From PGYR01 sp048267165 (GTDB lineage Bacteria > Bacteroidota > Ignavibacteria > Kapaibacteriales > UBA2268): a stretch of DNA of 64,000 bases. The stretch is from positions 25,846 through 89,845 of the forward strand of contig JBLWYD010000011.1 of the NCBI GenBank assembly GCA_048267165.1, written 5' to 3'. Shown here piece after piece: positions 26,259-33,993 of this stretch; the first letter of the stretch is position 1, and every line of letters starts with the position of its first letter. The translations under genes and the position numbers were made by a program. The notes below the pieces were generated by a model. The model saw only the letters and a list, made by a program, of their open reading frames with translations. It was not told the origin of the DNA and made no database searches.

Positions 26259-26676
26259 TGTCAACTGTCTCTATAGTACCTGAAATAGAACAAGCCTGTT
26301 TTACAGTATTATAGATAGTTCCGAACTTCTCTATATTCTTTTTTAGCATCTCAGTATTTAGCTTTGGGTCATTGCTGTATATAGTCAGCTTATAATCTAT
26401 ATGATCCATGCGTGGTGGATTTTCTAGACGAGTTGCATTTACAACAACATTAGCTTTATCATACTTGAAGTGCATCATTTCCGAAAAGCGTTCTACATTT
26501 TTGAGCATACAAGCACAGAAAGAACCCAAGAATAACTCTGCGGGATTAGGCAATTCTTCAGCCGTTTCAGCAGTAGTACCGAAGTCTATTTCTGATTGCT
26601 TTACACTAATAATTGCATCTTGATTAGCAATTGATGCAGCTGTTATTTGATATTTTAATAGCTGTTTTTCTCTCAT
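26251..26676 (-). CDS. OsmC family protein
   Basis: 141 aa. The OsmC/Ohr pattern is visible: NPAELFLGSFCACMLKNVERFSE, in which the first conserved cysteine lies in the sequence C-A-C, and later TVKQACSISGTIE, which carries the second. Such proteins reduce organic hydroperoxides or scavenge reactive electrophiles. The gene overlaps thioredoxin upstream and permease downstream by a few bases, so translation is coupled. In this arsenic operon it may handle organoarsenical or oxidative damage; that is inference. Confidence 0.82.
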   Translation of the reverse strand: MREKQLLKYQITAASIANQDAIISVKQSEIDFGTTAETAEELPNPAELFLGSFCACMLKNVERFSEMMHFKYDKANVVVNATRLENPPRMDHIDYKLTIYSNDPKLNTEMLKKNIEKFGTIYNTVKQACSISGTIETVDNV

Positions 26677-26909
26677 TGTAATAGTTCCAAAACTTCTGAT
26701 TTTGAAGGTACTCTACCCTTTATAGTAATCACATCGTCTATCACCAATGCTGGTGTTGTCATTATGTTGAATTTTATAATCTCAGCTATATCTTCTACTT
26801 TTTCTACTGTTGCATCTATATCATTTTCAGCAACTACATCTTTCACAATGCTTGTCATTGTTATACATTTAGGACATCCCGTTCCCAATATCTTAATTAC
26901 TTTTGTCAT
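26673..26909 (-). CDS. Small thioredoxin-like redox protein
   Basis: 78 aa from the ATG at 26909, preferred because AGGTG sits six bases upstream of it, while an upstream GTG overlaps that same ribosome-binding site. The thioredoxin fold has the active site GTGCPKCITM (C-P-K-C) near the N-terminus and a cis-proline loop in MTTPALVIDD. It belongs to the small redox-active disulfide proteins that often lie beside DUF318 permeases in ars operons (possibly what is called ArsE). It likely supplies electrons to a partner reductase. Confidence 0.82.
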   Translation of the reverse strand: MTKVIKILGTGCPKCITMTSIVKDVVAENDIDATVEKVEDIAEIIKFNIMTTPALVIDDVITIKGRVPSKSEVLELLQ

Positions 26910-26961
26910 TTTATACACCTATTTTAGTTTATTATATAATTTTATCTTAAATATGATTGTT

Positions 26962-27372
26962 CTATTTCAAGCTAGTTACAAACTCTCTAGCATAAGCATC
27001 TATTTCATCTCTTACTGAAGCGAAAGCTGTTGCAATCTCTTCCTCAGTTCCTTTCACCTTTGATGGATCTGCAAACCATTGATGGATTGACTTGTGATTA
27101 CCAGGAATTACAGGGCATCTCTCTTTAGCACTATTACAAACGGTGATAACATAATCAAACTCTACATTTGGCAAATCATCAACAGTTTTAGAGGTGTGAT
27201 TGCTAATATCTATTCCAATCTCTGCCATAGTTTTGATAGCGTTTGGGTTTACTTCTTCTGGCTCTAGACCTGCAGAATATACATTGTGTTCTTCACCTAG
27301 GTGTTTTCTGAATAGCCCTTCAGCCAGTTGACTACGGCAAGCGTTAGCTCTGCATAATATTATTAGATTCAT
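26962..27372 (-). CDS. arsC: Arsenate reductase, thioredoxin type, second copy with altered P-loop
   Basis: 136 aa with low-molecular-weight phosphatase fold. The P-loop reads CRANACRSQ instead of the usual CTGNSCRSQ but keeps C-x5-R. The C-terminal redox cysteines are in TVCNSAKERC. The protein is otherwise very like its neighbour at 27411, so the pair arose by tandem duplication. Arsenate is normally reduced to arsenite for export by Acr3; whether this copy has full activity with the changed loop is open. Fifth in the operon after arsR. Confidence 0.85.
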   Translation of the reverse strand: MNLIILCRANACRSQLAEGLFRKHLGEEHNVYSAGLEPEEVNPNAIKTMAEIGIDISNHTSKTVDDLPNVEFDYVITVCNSAKERCPVIPGNHKSIHQWFADPSKVKGTEEEIATAFASVRDEIDAYAREFVTSLK

Positions 27373-27410
27373 TTATTCTCTCATTTTAACATTAGTAAGT
27401 AGCTTAAAAC

Positions 27411-27821
27411 TTACCCCAAACCTTCTACAAACTTCTTCGCATAAGCGTCAATTTCATCTCTTACTGAAGCGAATACAGCAGCAATTTCTTCATCAGTTCC
27501 TTTTGCCGAAGCAGGGTCTCGGAAACTATGGTGTAGCTTCTTATGATTACCAGGTAATATAGGGCAGCTTTCTTTTGCATTGTCACATACGGTTAATACA
27601 TAGTCATATTCTATCACCGGAAGATTATCAATTATATCTGATGTGTGACTAGTAATGTCTATACCTATTTCAGCCATAGTTTTAATAGCATTAGGGTTAA
27701 CCCCGTGTGCCTCTATACCAGCCGAATATACGTTATGACCTTCTCCCAAATGCTTTCGGAAAAGTCCTTCTGCTATTTGGCTACGGCAAGAATTACCTGT
27801 GCATAGTATTAGTAAATTCAT
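27411..27821 (-). CDS. arsC: Arsenate reductase, thioredoxin type
   Basis: 136 aa, the usual size. The P-loop is CTGNSCRSQ, the Asp-Pro loop HHSFRDPAS carries the acid, and the redox cysteine pair is in TVCDNAKESC. It reduces arsenate to arsenite with electrons from thioredoxin. Its start overlaps the stop of acr3 by four bases (ATGA), so it is translated with the pump that removes its product. A duplicated copy lies directly downstream. Confidence 0.92.
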   Translation of the reverse strand: MNLLILCTGNSCRSQIAEGLFRKHLGEGHNVYSAGIEAHGVNPNAIKTMAEIGIDITSHTSDIIDNLPVIEYDYVLTVCDNAKESCPILPGNHKKLHHSFRDPASAKGTDEEIAAVFASVRDEIDAYAKKFVEGLG

Positions 27822-28867
27822 TTTTTCTCTCCACTATAATATTTTTTCTTTAACCAAAATGATACTCTTACAAGTAGTATTAGTGCAGGTACTTCTACTA
27901 GTGGGCCAACAACGCCTGCGAATGCTTGACCTGAGTTCAATCCGAATACGGCTATTGCTACTGCGATAGCTAACTCGAAATTATTACCAGCTGCTGTGAA
28001 TGAAATTGCAGCGTTCTTATCGTATTCTGTACCCATATACTTACTCAAGAAAAATCCGATTAGGAACATCAGCGCAAAGTATATTAGAAGTGGAACTGCT
28101 ATTATAAGTACGTCAGTCGGTATTTCTACTATTAGCTCACCTTTGAGTGAGAACATAACCACAATAGTGAATAGCAATGCTATAAGCGTTAGTGGCGATA
28201 TAGTAGGTATGAACTTATTCTCATACCAATCCTTGCCTTTTAGCTTAACTAGCAATGTACGGCTCAATATACCCAGTAAAAAGGGTATGCCTAAGTAGAT
28301 TGCTACGCTTTCTGCTATTAGCGAGATAGGAATATCTATAATTGCACTTTCGAATCCGAAATATGGAGGCAATATTGTGATGAAAAACCAAGCATAAAAA
28401 CTATATGTGAACACTTGGAAAATGCTATTCAAAGCAACTAATCCTGCTCCGTATTCGCTATTCCCTTCTGCCAAATCATTCCATACTAGCACCATTGCTA
28501 TACAGCGGGCTAATCCTATGAGGATAAGTCCTACCATATACTCTGGATAATCGTGTAGGAAAGTTATTGCTAATATAAACATCAGCACTGGGCCTATAAT
28601 CCAGTTAAGGACTAAGGAAATAGATAGCACTTTTGTATTCTTAAATATCTTCGGCAATAGTCGATAATTGACTTTTGCAAGAGGTGGATACATCATTATT
28701 ATCAATCCGATTGCTATAGGAATATTAGTCGTTCCTTCGCTCATCGATTCGATTAATACCGGCATTGAAGGTATGAAGTACCCAAGAGCAACACCCAACG
28801 CCATGGCAATAAATATCCATAGCGTTAGGTAGTTGTCTAAAAAGCTTAAGCGTTTTTCAGTCATCAT
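27818..28867 (-). CDS. acr3: Arsenite efflux transporter Acr3
   Basis: 349 aa with ten predicted transmembrane helices. The family motifs include LARCIAMVLVWNDLAEGN, carrying the essential cysteine, and NNFELAIAVAIAVFG near the C-terminus with the Glu of the tenth-helix region. Acr3 exports arsenite from the cytoplasm using the proton-motive force. It starts with two consecutive methionine codons one base before the ArsI-like gene's stop end, and overlaps arsC. Confidence 0.93.
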   Translation of the reverse strand: MMTEKRLSFLDNYLTLWIFIAMALGVALGYFIPSMPVLIESMSEGTTNIPIAIGLIIMMYPPLAKVNYRLLPKIFKNTKVLSISLVLNWIIGPVLMFILAITFLHDYPEYMVGLILIGLARCIAMVLVWNDLAEGNSEYGAGLVALNSIFQVFTYSFYAWFFITILPPYFGFESAIIDIPISLIAESVAIYLGIPFLLGILSRTLLVKLKGKDWYENKFIPTISPLTLIALLFTIVVMFSLKGELIVEIPTDVLIIAVPLLIYFALMFLIGFFLSKYMGTEYDKNAAISFTAAGNNFELAIAVAIAVFGLNSGQAFAGVVGPLVEVPALILLVRVSFWLKKKYYSGEKK

Positions 28868-29365
28868 TTATCCAAGTTTAATCGGTGCTTGTGGAGTACA
28901 ACAAGCAGCAGATTCTTCTTCAGTAGTACAGCAATCATTATCAACATTTGGAGTACAACAAGCTGATGCCTCTTGCGAAGCGTACTTAGGGTCGTTGAAC
29001 TCTACATCACTGTTGAAAGTATAAATCTCCCATTGGTGACCGTCTGGGTCAGTTACCCAAAACTTATCTTGATTCGCATAGCAACAGTTCGTACCCATTT
29101 CTTCTAGTACATCTAAGTGATTGCTCTTCGCTTGCTCTAGTCTATTTACGACTACTTCTAGCGAATCAGCTACGAAACCTAAGTGTCCAAAATTTGAACG
29201 AACTCTATCTTTATTCTGTACAAAACTGATTACCAAAGCAGGGTTTTCTAATTCAAATTTAACATAATCAGATTTCACTTTTGTAGCTTTTTGATTGAAA
29301 AAAAGCTCATAAAATTCTTTTGTTCTAGCGGCATCAGCCACATATAAACTTACATGCATTTTCAT
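28868..29365 (-). CDS. arsI: ArsI/CadI-type glyoxalase-fold protein with cysteine-rich tail
   Basis: 165 aa from the ATG at 29365, which has AGAGG upstream; an upstream TTG overlaps arsR. It is a vicinal-oxygen-chelate domain with metal ligands in MKMHVSLYV and DPDGHQWEIYTF, and the ArsI cysteine pair in MGTNCCYANQDKFW. These features match ArsI, a ferrous dioxygenase that breaks the C-As bond of trivalent organoarsenicals. The last 45 residues contain three further C-C pairs (ACCTP, NDCCTT, AACCTP), probably a metalloid-holding tail; the repeated DNA word GGAGTACAACAAGC encodes two of them. Confidence 0.82.
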   Translation of the reverse strand: MKMHVSLYVADAARTKEFYELFFNQKATKVKSDYVKFELENPALVISFVQNKDRVRSNFGHLGFVADSLEVVVNRLEQAKSNHLDVLEEMGTNCCYANQDKFWVTDPDGHQWEIYTFNSDVEFNDPKYASQEASACCTPNVDNDCCTTEEESAACCTPQAPIKLG

Positions 29366-29376
29366 ATTATTACCTC

Positions 29377-29706
29377 TTAGCAACAATTATTAATTGGGTT
29401 TATTCTTTTTAAAAGATCGTCAAAAAGTAGTTTCATCTCGTCATATTGGTCAGAGTTTATGCAATAGCATACTTTCTTTCCGTCTATGTCTCCTCGTATC
29501 AACTCGCTGTCTTTCAGCACTTGCAAATGCTGAAGCACGGTTGTACGTCCTAGTGGTATGGCATCTGTTATATCACCCGTTATGCATACTTTGGTTTCGG
29601 CCAAATACCGCAGTATAGCAATGCGCGCCGGATGAGATAACGCCTTAGCATAAGCAGCGGCCTGTTGCTGCTCGGCTGGAAATATTTCCGATTTGTTAGA
29701 TATCAT
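29377..29706 (-). CDS. arsR: ArsR family transcriptional repressor
   Basis: 109 aa. Winged-helix fold with KALSHPARIAILRYL and recognition helix GRTTVLQHLQVLKDSELI. The classical metalloid pair in helix 3 (ELCVC) is replaced by a single Cys41 (TKVCITGD); other cysteines are Cys80, Cys82 and a C-terminal Cys108-Cys109. The sensor site may therefore differ from that of E. coli ArsR. It is first in the arsenic operon and should repress it by binding the palindrome at 29735-29752, with arsenite causing release. Confidence 0.92.
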   Translation of the reverse strand: MISNKSEIFPAEQQQAAAYAKALSHPARIAILRYLAETKVCITGDITDAIPLGRTTVLQHLQVLKDSELIRGDIDGKKVCYCINSDQYDEMKLLFDDLLKRINPINNCC

Positions 29707-29734
29707 GATAACCTAAAATTTTGTTTCGTTCTAT

Positions 29735-29752
29735 TGTCGTAAACATACGACA
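29735..29752. promoter_or_regulatory. Probable ArsR operator and arsR promoter
   Basis: TGTCGTA-AACA-TACGACA is a perfect inverted repeat of seven-base arms, 29 bases upstream of arsR. It covers the minus-strand box TATGTTTA (29740-29747), close to the TAnnTTTG consensus, so a repressor here would block initiation. Confidence 0.75.
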
Positions 29753-29854
29753 CGAAATTAAGAAATATATTTTAACTTGCAAGAATTTTAAACATTATTT
29801 AATATTTTTCGTTTCTTTATATAATGACTCTTTTAAATTGACATAAAAATTAAT

Positions 29855-29862
29855 TAACTTTG
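29855..29862 (+). promoter_or_regulatory. TAnnTTTG-type -7 promoter box
   Basis: TAACTTTG, 32 bases upstream of the ATG at 29894. It is the likely promoter of the three-gene TIGR04255 operon and is divergent from arsR. Confidence 0.5.
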
Positions 29863-29893
29863 GTAACACAATTTAAATAATTGCGAGTAAGGT

Positions 29894-30625
29894 ATGAGTA
29901 GATATAAAAACGCTCCTTTAATTGAAGTCCTTTTAGAGTTATTCTGGGGAACTGAGGAAGATGGTATTCCCAAGGGGTTTGACTACCTACATGGTGAGCT
30001 TTACAGTAATGTAAAGGAACAATATCCTAATAGGGAGACAATTTATCCAGATATGATGCCCCCTCTTGAAATACTCAAACATAGACCTATTTATAGATTT
30101 CGTAAAACACCTAATGGATACCCCTTAATTCAAATTGGACCAGGACTTGTTACAGTTAATACTGTCGACTCTAATTATGATTGGGATGATTTTGTGAATG
30201 AAATAAGATACACAATATTGGCTCTGAATAATAGTGAGAGTTTTGGGAATAAAATACAGAAGTTAAGATTAACTTATTTCGATTTTATTGAAGTTAATTT
30301 TGATGAAAACAGTTTATTCAGTTACTTATCAGAGAATTTTAATTTGAATGTCAAGCAAAATATTATTTCTAGTCCAGATGATTTATTATCTCTTAATACT
30401 AGTTTTACCTATAAAGTCTCTGACAATATAGTTGTATTTACACTAAAAAAGGCAGAAGTAAAAGGTAAAGTTGGTATTTGGATGGAAACAGCAATTAATA
30501 GTGAGGAAAAAGAATTTGATTTACAAGGTATAATTGACTGGTCTACAATAGCTCATGAACAGTGTAAAATAATTTTTGATAAAACATTTGAAGGTCCAAT
30601 GTTAAATAAAATAAAAGGTATATAA
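29894..30625 (+). CDS. TIGR04255 family protein
   Basis: 243 aa. The N-terminus NAPLIEVLLELFW, then PIYRFR, GYPLIQIGPGLVTVN and WDDFVNEIRYTI, is the typical pattern of TIGR04255 proteins, which have no known function but are often found in strain-variable regions. No signal peptide and no membrane segment. Its TAA directly abuts the ATG of the next gene, so the three genes 29894-31572 are one tightly coupled operon. The DNA is more AT-rich than the neighbouring arsenic operon and the strand switches, suggesting a later acquisition. Confidence 0.8.
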   Translation: MSRYKNAPLIEVLLELFWGTEEDGIPKGFDYLHGELYSNVKEQYPNRETIYPDMMPPLEILKHRPIYRFRKTPNGYPLIQIGPGLVTVNTVDSNYDWDDFVNEIRYTILALNNSESFGNKIQKLRLTYFDFIEVNFDENSLFSYLSENFNLNVKQNIISSPDDLLSLNTSFTYKVSDNIVVFTLKKAEVKGKVGIWMETAINSEEKEFDLQGIIDWSTIAHEQCKIIFDKTFEGPMLNKIKGI

Positions 30626-31018
30626 ATGAATATAGATATCATACCGCCGAATTTACCGACATCTGTTCCTAGTGTTAATGCTGAAATTGAGAATAAGTTT
30701 TTAATCCCAAAACAGATAATAACAAGAAGAATTTCAAGTGAGGAATCTAAATATTATAATCTTGAGAATAGTCTCACAATGAATGCATCATCATTATTAT
30801 TACTAGAATTAGAAAAATCACAAATTAAAACTAATAAATCAATTGTTTCAGTTCACTCAAATAATTTTGATAAATATAAAGTTAACTTTAACTTATTAGC
30901 TGATGAGAGAATTGAATATAAAGTTTCAGACTTCACACCAAATTATAATTTTATTGATGATGAAGAATTTGAATTCGAACTAACAGAAAAGGTTTATAAA
31001 TTGGACTTTAACATATAA
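30626..31018 (+). CDS. Hypothetical protein, middle gene of TIGR04255 operon
   Basis: 130 aa with no recognised domain. The N-terminus is proline-rich (DIIPPNLPTSVPSV), the middle polar, and the C-terminus acidic (IDDEEFEFELTE). No signal peptide or membrane segment. Start and stop are shared with the neighbours (TAA-ATG before, TAATG after), implying stoichiometric expression with both partners. It may be an adaptor or subunit. Confidence 0.6.
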   Translation: MNIDIIPPNLPTSVPSVNAEIENKFLIPKQIITRRISSEESKYYNLENSLTMNASSLLLLELEKSQIKTNKSIVSVHSNNFDKYKVNFNLLADERIEYKVSDFTPNYNFIDDEEFEFELTEKVYKLDFNI

Positions 31019-31572
31019 TGAATTCTTGGTATGACATAGAAAATATTGATACAAGCAAAACTTATCAAGGTGATTTGCTTAAAGATGTTATAGTCTCTAA
31101 TGTTATAGAAAAGAAGAGAATGAAAGTAAATGCTGTCATTCTCAACCAAAGTTGTGATTTAGTTAATAAGATTACTGATGATAAACCAGTTACATTAGCC
31201 ATTATAGTTGGTTTAAAAGAATACTTTACGGATATAGTGAATAAAGGTAATGGTATAGGTGAAAAAGCGTTAAAAAAGGAATTTGAAGCTCTAAATAGAA
31301 ATCACATCCACAATCTATTTGTATTGGATAGATGTAGTGATGAATTTTTTGATAATGATTATATGCTTGCTGTTTTTACAACACTATTTGTTATAAAGTT
31401 TGGAGATTTAAAAGAGCAGATTAAAACTAATCATATTCTAAAAGCTAGAATTAAAAGTCCTTATAGAGAAAAATTAACTCATCAATTTGCACATAGTTAT
31501 TCAAGAGTTGCCTTAGATAATGATCTAATAACACCTGAGAATGATTATTATAAATCGGTAATTAATAGTTAG
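31018..31572 (+). CDS. Hypothetical protein with SQ/NQSCD-type motif, third gene of TIGR04255 operon
   Basis: 184 aa. It contains AVILNQSCDLV, a motif I recall from uncharacterised proteins next to TIGR04255 genes, and a C-terminal KSPYREKLTHQFAHSYSRVAL segment typical of the same set. The conserved S-C-D and the basic R-x(n)-H-x(n)-R set could form an active site, but none is established. It begins in the TAATG overlap with gene two. Not a recognised toxin or nuclease family. Confidence 0.6.
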   Translation: MNSWYDIENIDTSKTYQGDLLKDVIVSNVIEKKRMKVNAVILNQSCDLVNKITDDKPVTLAIIVGLKEYFTDIVNKGNGIGEKALKKEFEALNRNHIHNLFVLDRCSDEFFDNDYMLAVFTTLFVIKFGDLKEQIKTNHILKARIKSPYREKLTHQFAHSYSRVALDNDLITPENDYYKSVINS

Positions 31573-31696
31573 TATTGCAACTGAAGTAAGTTTGCCCCCC
31601 TTTTTTATTTATATCAATTTCACTTGTATTAATAATAAAATATAATTAAGTTACTGAATTGAAACTATATACATCACATTGAGGGATTAGATAATC

Positions 31697-32152
31697 ATGA
31701 AAAACATTGCCATTATTATAAGCATTATGATCTTAGGAATATCAAATATCAACCTAAATGCTAAGCCTAGTACTGACTCGAAAATTGAAGTTTGTGATGG
31801 AATAGATATTAGCCGAGTTGCCTCTATATTAGGTTGGAATCAAAGCCAGATAGAAACTGAGTCATTATCGTCTTCTAGTAACCAAAGAAATGGTGTTTGT
31901 AGGTACGTACACGGTGATGAGGATTTGTTAATTATCGTCAAAGAAAAGAATAAAAGTCAAGAGAAAGGTGGAACTTACAGAGCGTTCGGAACCGTTGAAG
32001 GTGCCAAAATAAAAGGAACTGATAAATCAAATTTTCAGTTTAAGAATACTGTTGGTCAATATGAAGTTGAACTAAATTATGGTACAGAGAAAAGTTATGA
32101 TGATGCATACGAACTAATGGAACAAATAACAGCGTTAGTTAATCAGTTGTAA
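31697..32152 (+). CDS. Hypothetical secreted protein of the 'LGW' pair
   Basis: 151 aa with a signal peptide (MKNIAIIISIMILGISNINLNA). The mature part starts with a cysteine (EVCDGIDI), then IASILGWNQSQIETESL, and a second cysteine in GVCRYVHGDEDLLIIV. This order (C, LGW, acidic, C, EDL) matches the secreted protein at 51617, so they are paralogues. A disulfide between the two cysteines is likely in the periplasm. No function known. Confidence 0.6.
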   Translation: MKNIAIIISIMILGISNINLNAKPSTDSKIEVCDGIDISRVASILGWNQSQIETESLSSSSNQRNGVCRYVHGDEDLLIIVKEKNKSQEKGGTYRAFGTVEGAKIKGTDKSNFQFKNTVGQYEVELNYGTEKSYDDAYELMEQITALVNQL

Positions 32153-32244
32153 ATACTGAAGATGATAAGAAGTTGTGGAGTATGTTTTAACTTACAATAA
32201 AAAAGGTTGAAATAAAAAGATTTAAAAACCTAAAAAATATTAGA

Positions 32245-33258
32245 TTAGACATCCAATTTATTTCTATACTCTTTGGGGGTCATTGTTGTCCATCTTTTGA
32301 ATGATCTGTTAAAATTTGATGTGTCTGCATATCCCAATAGATAGCTAATCTCGCTTAAACTTAATTCGTGTCTTTTTATATAACTTATCGCAAAGTCTTT
32401 TCTGAGTTCATTAATGATTTCTTGAAATGTTATACCCTCGACTTTTAACTTCCGTTGGAGAGTACGAGGACTTATATTCAGGTGAGATGAGATTTGTTCT
32501 ATAGTAGGGAACTCAGGTTTTTTTAGCTTAATCAACGATTGTTTTACTATAGATGAGAACCCTTGAACTTTGCTAATTTGTGATGTCTTTTCTTCGGCAT
32601 ATTTCAACAATACTCTTAGTAAGTTGAAATCGGCTGAGACAATTTTTTCTTCAACATCTCTCTTTTCAAGTAGGATTGAAATTACATCTTTATTAAACAA
32701 GACTTCACAACCAAAAACTCTCTCATACTCATGTTTATTAGTGGGTTTAGGCCATGGAAGATGAACCTCAATTGGATGTTTCTTTTGTCTAGTTAAAGAA
32801 AAGAACTCTTGGACTGAGAATGCTAAAACACCATAAACAGTATGTTGAAAGGAGACAAAAGATTTAGAAGACCATGACTCATCAGGTGTTAATATAATTT
32901 TGTAATGGTTTGATTCTTCAATTAGACTCATTGGAAGAACACTGCAACCAATGTTTGCAAATTCACAACAGTATTCTAATGCTTGTTTGACAGTTCTTGA
33001 GTTCTGCACTATCTGTGTTATTAAGCCCCCCGCCGCCAAATTAAGATTTTCACCAGCATGCAATCCGAAGTATTCGTCTTTAGTTGACCTTACAGCCATT
33101 TCTACAATTTCATTATAAACAACATCACTAACTATACATGTATCGCTAGATAGTTCTTCTTCAGTGAAATTACTTACTTTTACAAACTCATCCTTATCCC
33201 CTCCTATGCTTTCAGCAAAGTAAGCCAAGTTCAACACAAATCTTCCATTAAAAGCCAT
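32245..33258 (-). CDS. AraC family transcriptional regulator
   Basis: 337 aa. The N-terminal 200 residues resemble the AraC-type effector domain of the OruR/ArgR-like group (PF12625; LHAGENLNLAAGGLITQIVQN). The C-terminal two helix-turn-helix units are seen in TIEQISSHLNISPRTLQRKL and LSEISYLLGYADTSNFNRSF with the PKEYR end. It is divergent from the envelope operon starting at 33389. A perfect inverted repeat (33279-33297) lies 21 bases upstream of its start, so it likely controls both itself and that operon. Confidence 0.9.
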   Translation of the reverse strand: MAFNGRFVLNLAYFAESIGGDKDEFVKVSNFTEEELSSDTCIVSDVVYNEIVEMAVRSTKDEYFGLHAGENLNLAAGGLITQIVQNSRTVKQALEYCCEFANIGCSVLPMSLIEESNHYKIILTPDESWSSKSFVSFQHTVYGVLAFSVQEFFSLTRQKKHPIEVHLPWPKPTNKHEYERVFGCEVLFNKDVISILLEKRDVEEKIVSADFNLLRVLLKYAEEKTSQISKVQGFSSIVKQSLIKLKKPEFPTIEQISSHLNISPRTLQRKLKVEGITFQEIINELRKDFAISYIKRHELSLSEISYLLGYADTSNFNRSFKRWTTMTPKEYRNKLDV

Positions 33259-33278
33259 AATTCATTCACCGAGATATG

Positions 33279-33307
33279 ATTGTCATTAAATGACAATAAG
33301 TTGTCAT
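33279..33307. promoter_or_regulatory. Probable operator between AraC regulator and envelope operon
   Basis: ATTGTCATT-A-AATGACAAT is a perfect inverted repeat (33279-33297), and a third half-site TTGTCAT follows at 33301-33307. The location between divergent genes fits the AraC-type regulator. Confidence 0.55.
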
Positions 33308-33388
33308 GTTCTGATAAGTAATTTAATAAATTTTCGGCGAAGTTTGTATTGTAATTAATCTGCACTCACAAAAATATAAGGTATTATT

Positions 33389-33991
33389 ATGAGACATTTA
33401 ATAATCTTCGTTCTTGCTTTTGTAATGTCCAATATCAATTCTTACTCAGAAGAAAGCACTGAAAAAGTGAATTCCAATGATAAGGAATTAGCAGTAACAA
33501 ATAACAACAAATTCCAATTAGAGACCGATCCAATAGCATTTGCAATTGTTGGAGGCTCTATACATGGAGCATATAACCTAGGGCAATTCAGATTTCAAAT
33601 TGGTTTAGCTTTTTTGTCATTACCAAAGGCTCTGCAAGATAATGAAGAAGTATCAGAAGAGTTCATAGCTATCTCATTGAAGTATGACTACTTCTTGAAT
33701 AACGTAACTGACAATGGGTTATTCATAGGAGCTACGGTTGATATTCTGGAATGGGAGTATGAAGATGAATTTCGAGAAACCATTAAAACTGAATCTTTCA
33801 ATCTTGGCCTTAGAATTGGTTACAAATATGTACCATTTGATCATGAAAGTAGCTTTAGCGGTTTATATTTTACTCCATGGGTAGGATTGTCAAATATGCT
33901 GAATAACGATGACTTAAAATTTGAATCAGGAACTTATGAAAGAAAATCGCTTAAAATATTTCCAACGATTCATGTTGGATGGGAGTTTTAA
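33389..33991 (+). CDS. Hypothetical outer-membrane beta-barrel protein
   Basis: 200 aa with signal peptide (MRHLIIFVLAFVMSNINSYS). The mature part has alternating strand patterns (FRFQIGLAFLSLP, LKYDYFLNNV, LGLRIGYKYVPF) and ends with GWEF, a C-terminal aromatic as barrel proteins have. First gene in the operon with an SRPBCC protein and a small membrane protein, divergent from an AraC regulator. Possibly an inducible outer-membrane channel or sensor; no ligand evident. Confidence 0.65.
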   Translation: MRHLIIFVLAFVMSNINSYSEESTEKVNSNDKELAVTNNNKFQLETDPIAFAIVGGSIHGAYNLGQFRFQIGLAFLSLPKALQDNEEVSEEFIAISLKYDYFLNNVTDNGLFIGATVDILEWEYEDEFRETIKTESFNLGLRIGYKYVPFDHESSFSGLYFTPWVGLSNMLNNDDLKFESGTYERKSLKIFPTIHVGWEF

Positions 33992-33993
33992 TC

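Noticed and set aside
26910..26918. GTG start three codons upstream for the thioredoxin-like protein
   Set aside because: The GTG is part of the AGGTG ribosome-binding site that fits the ATG at 26909.
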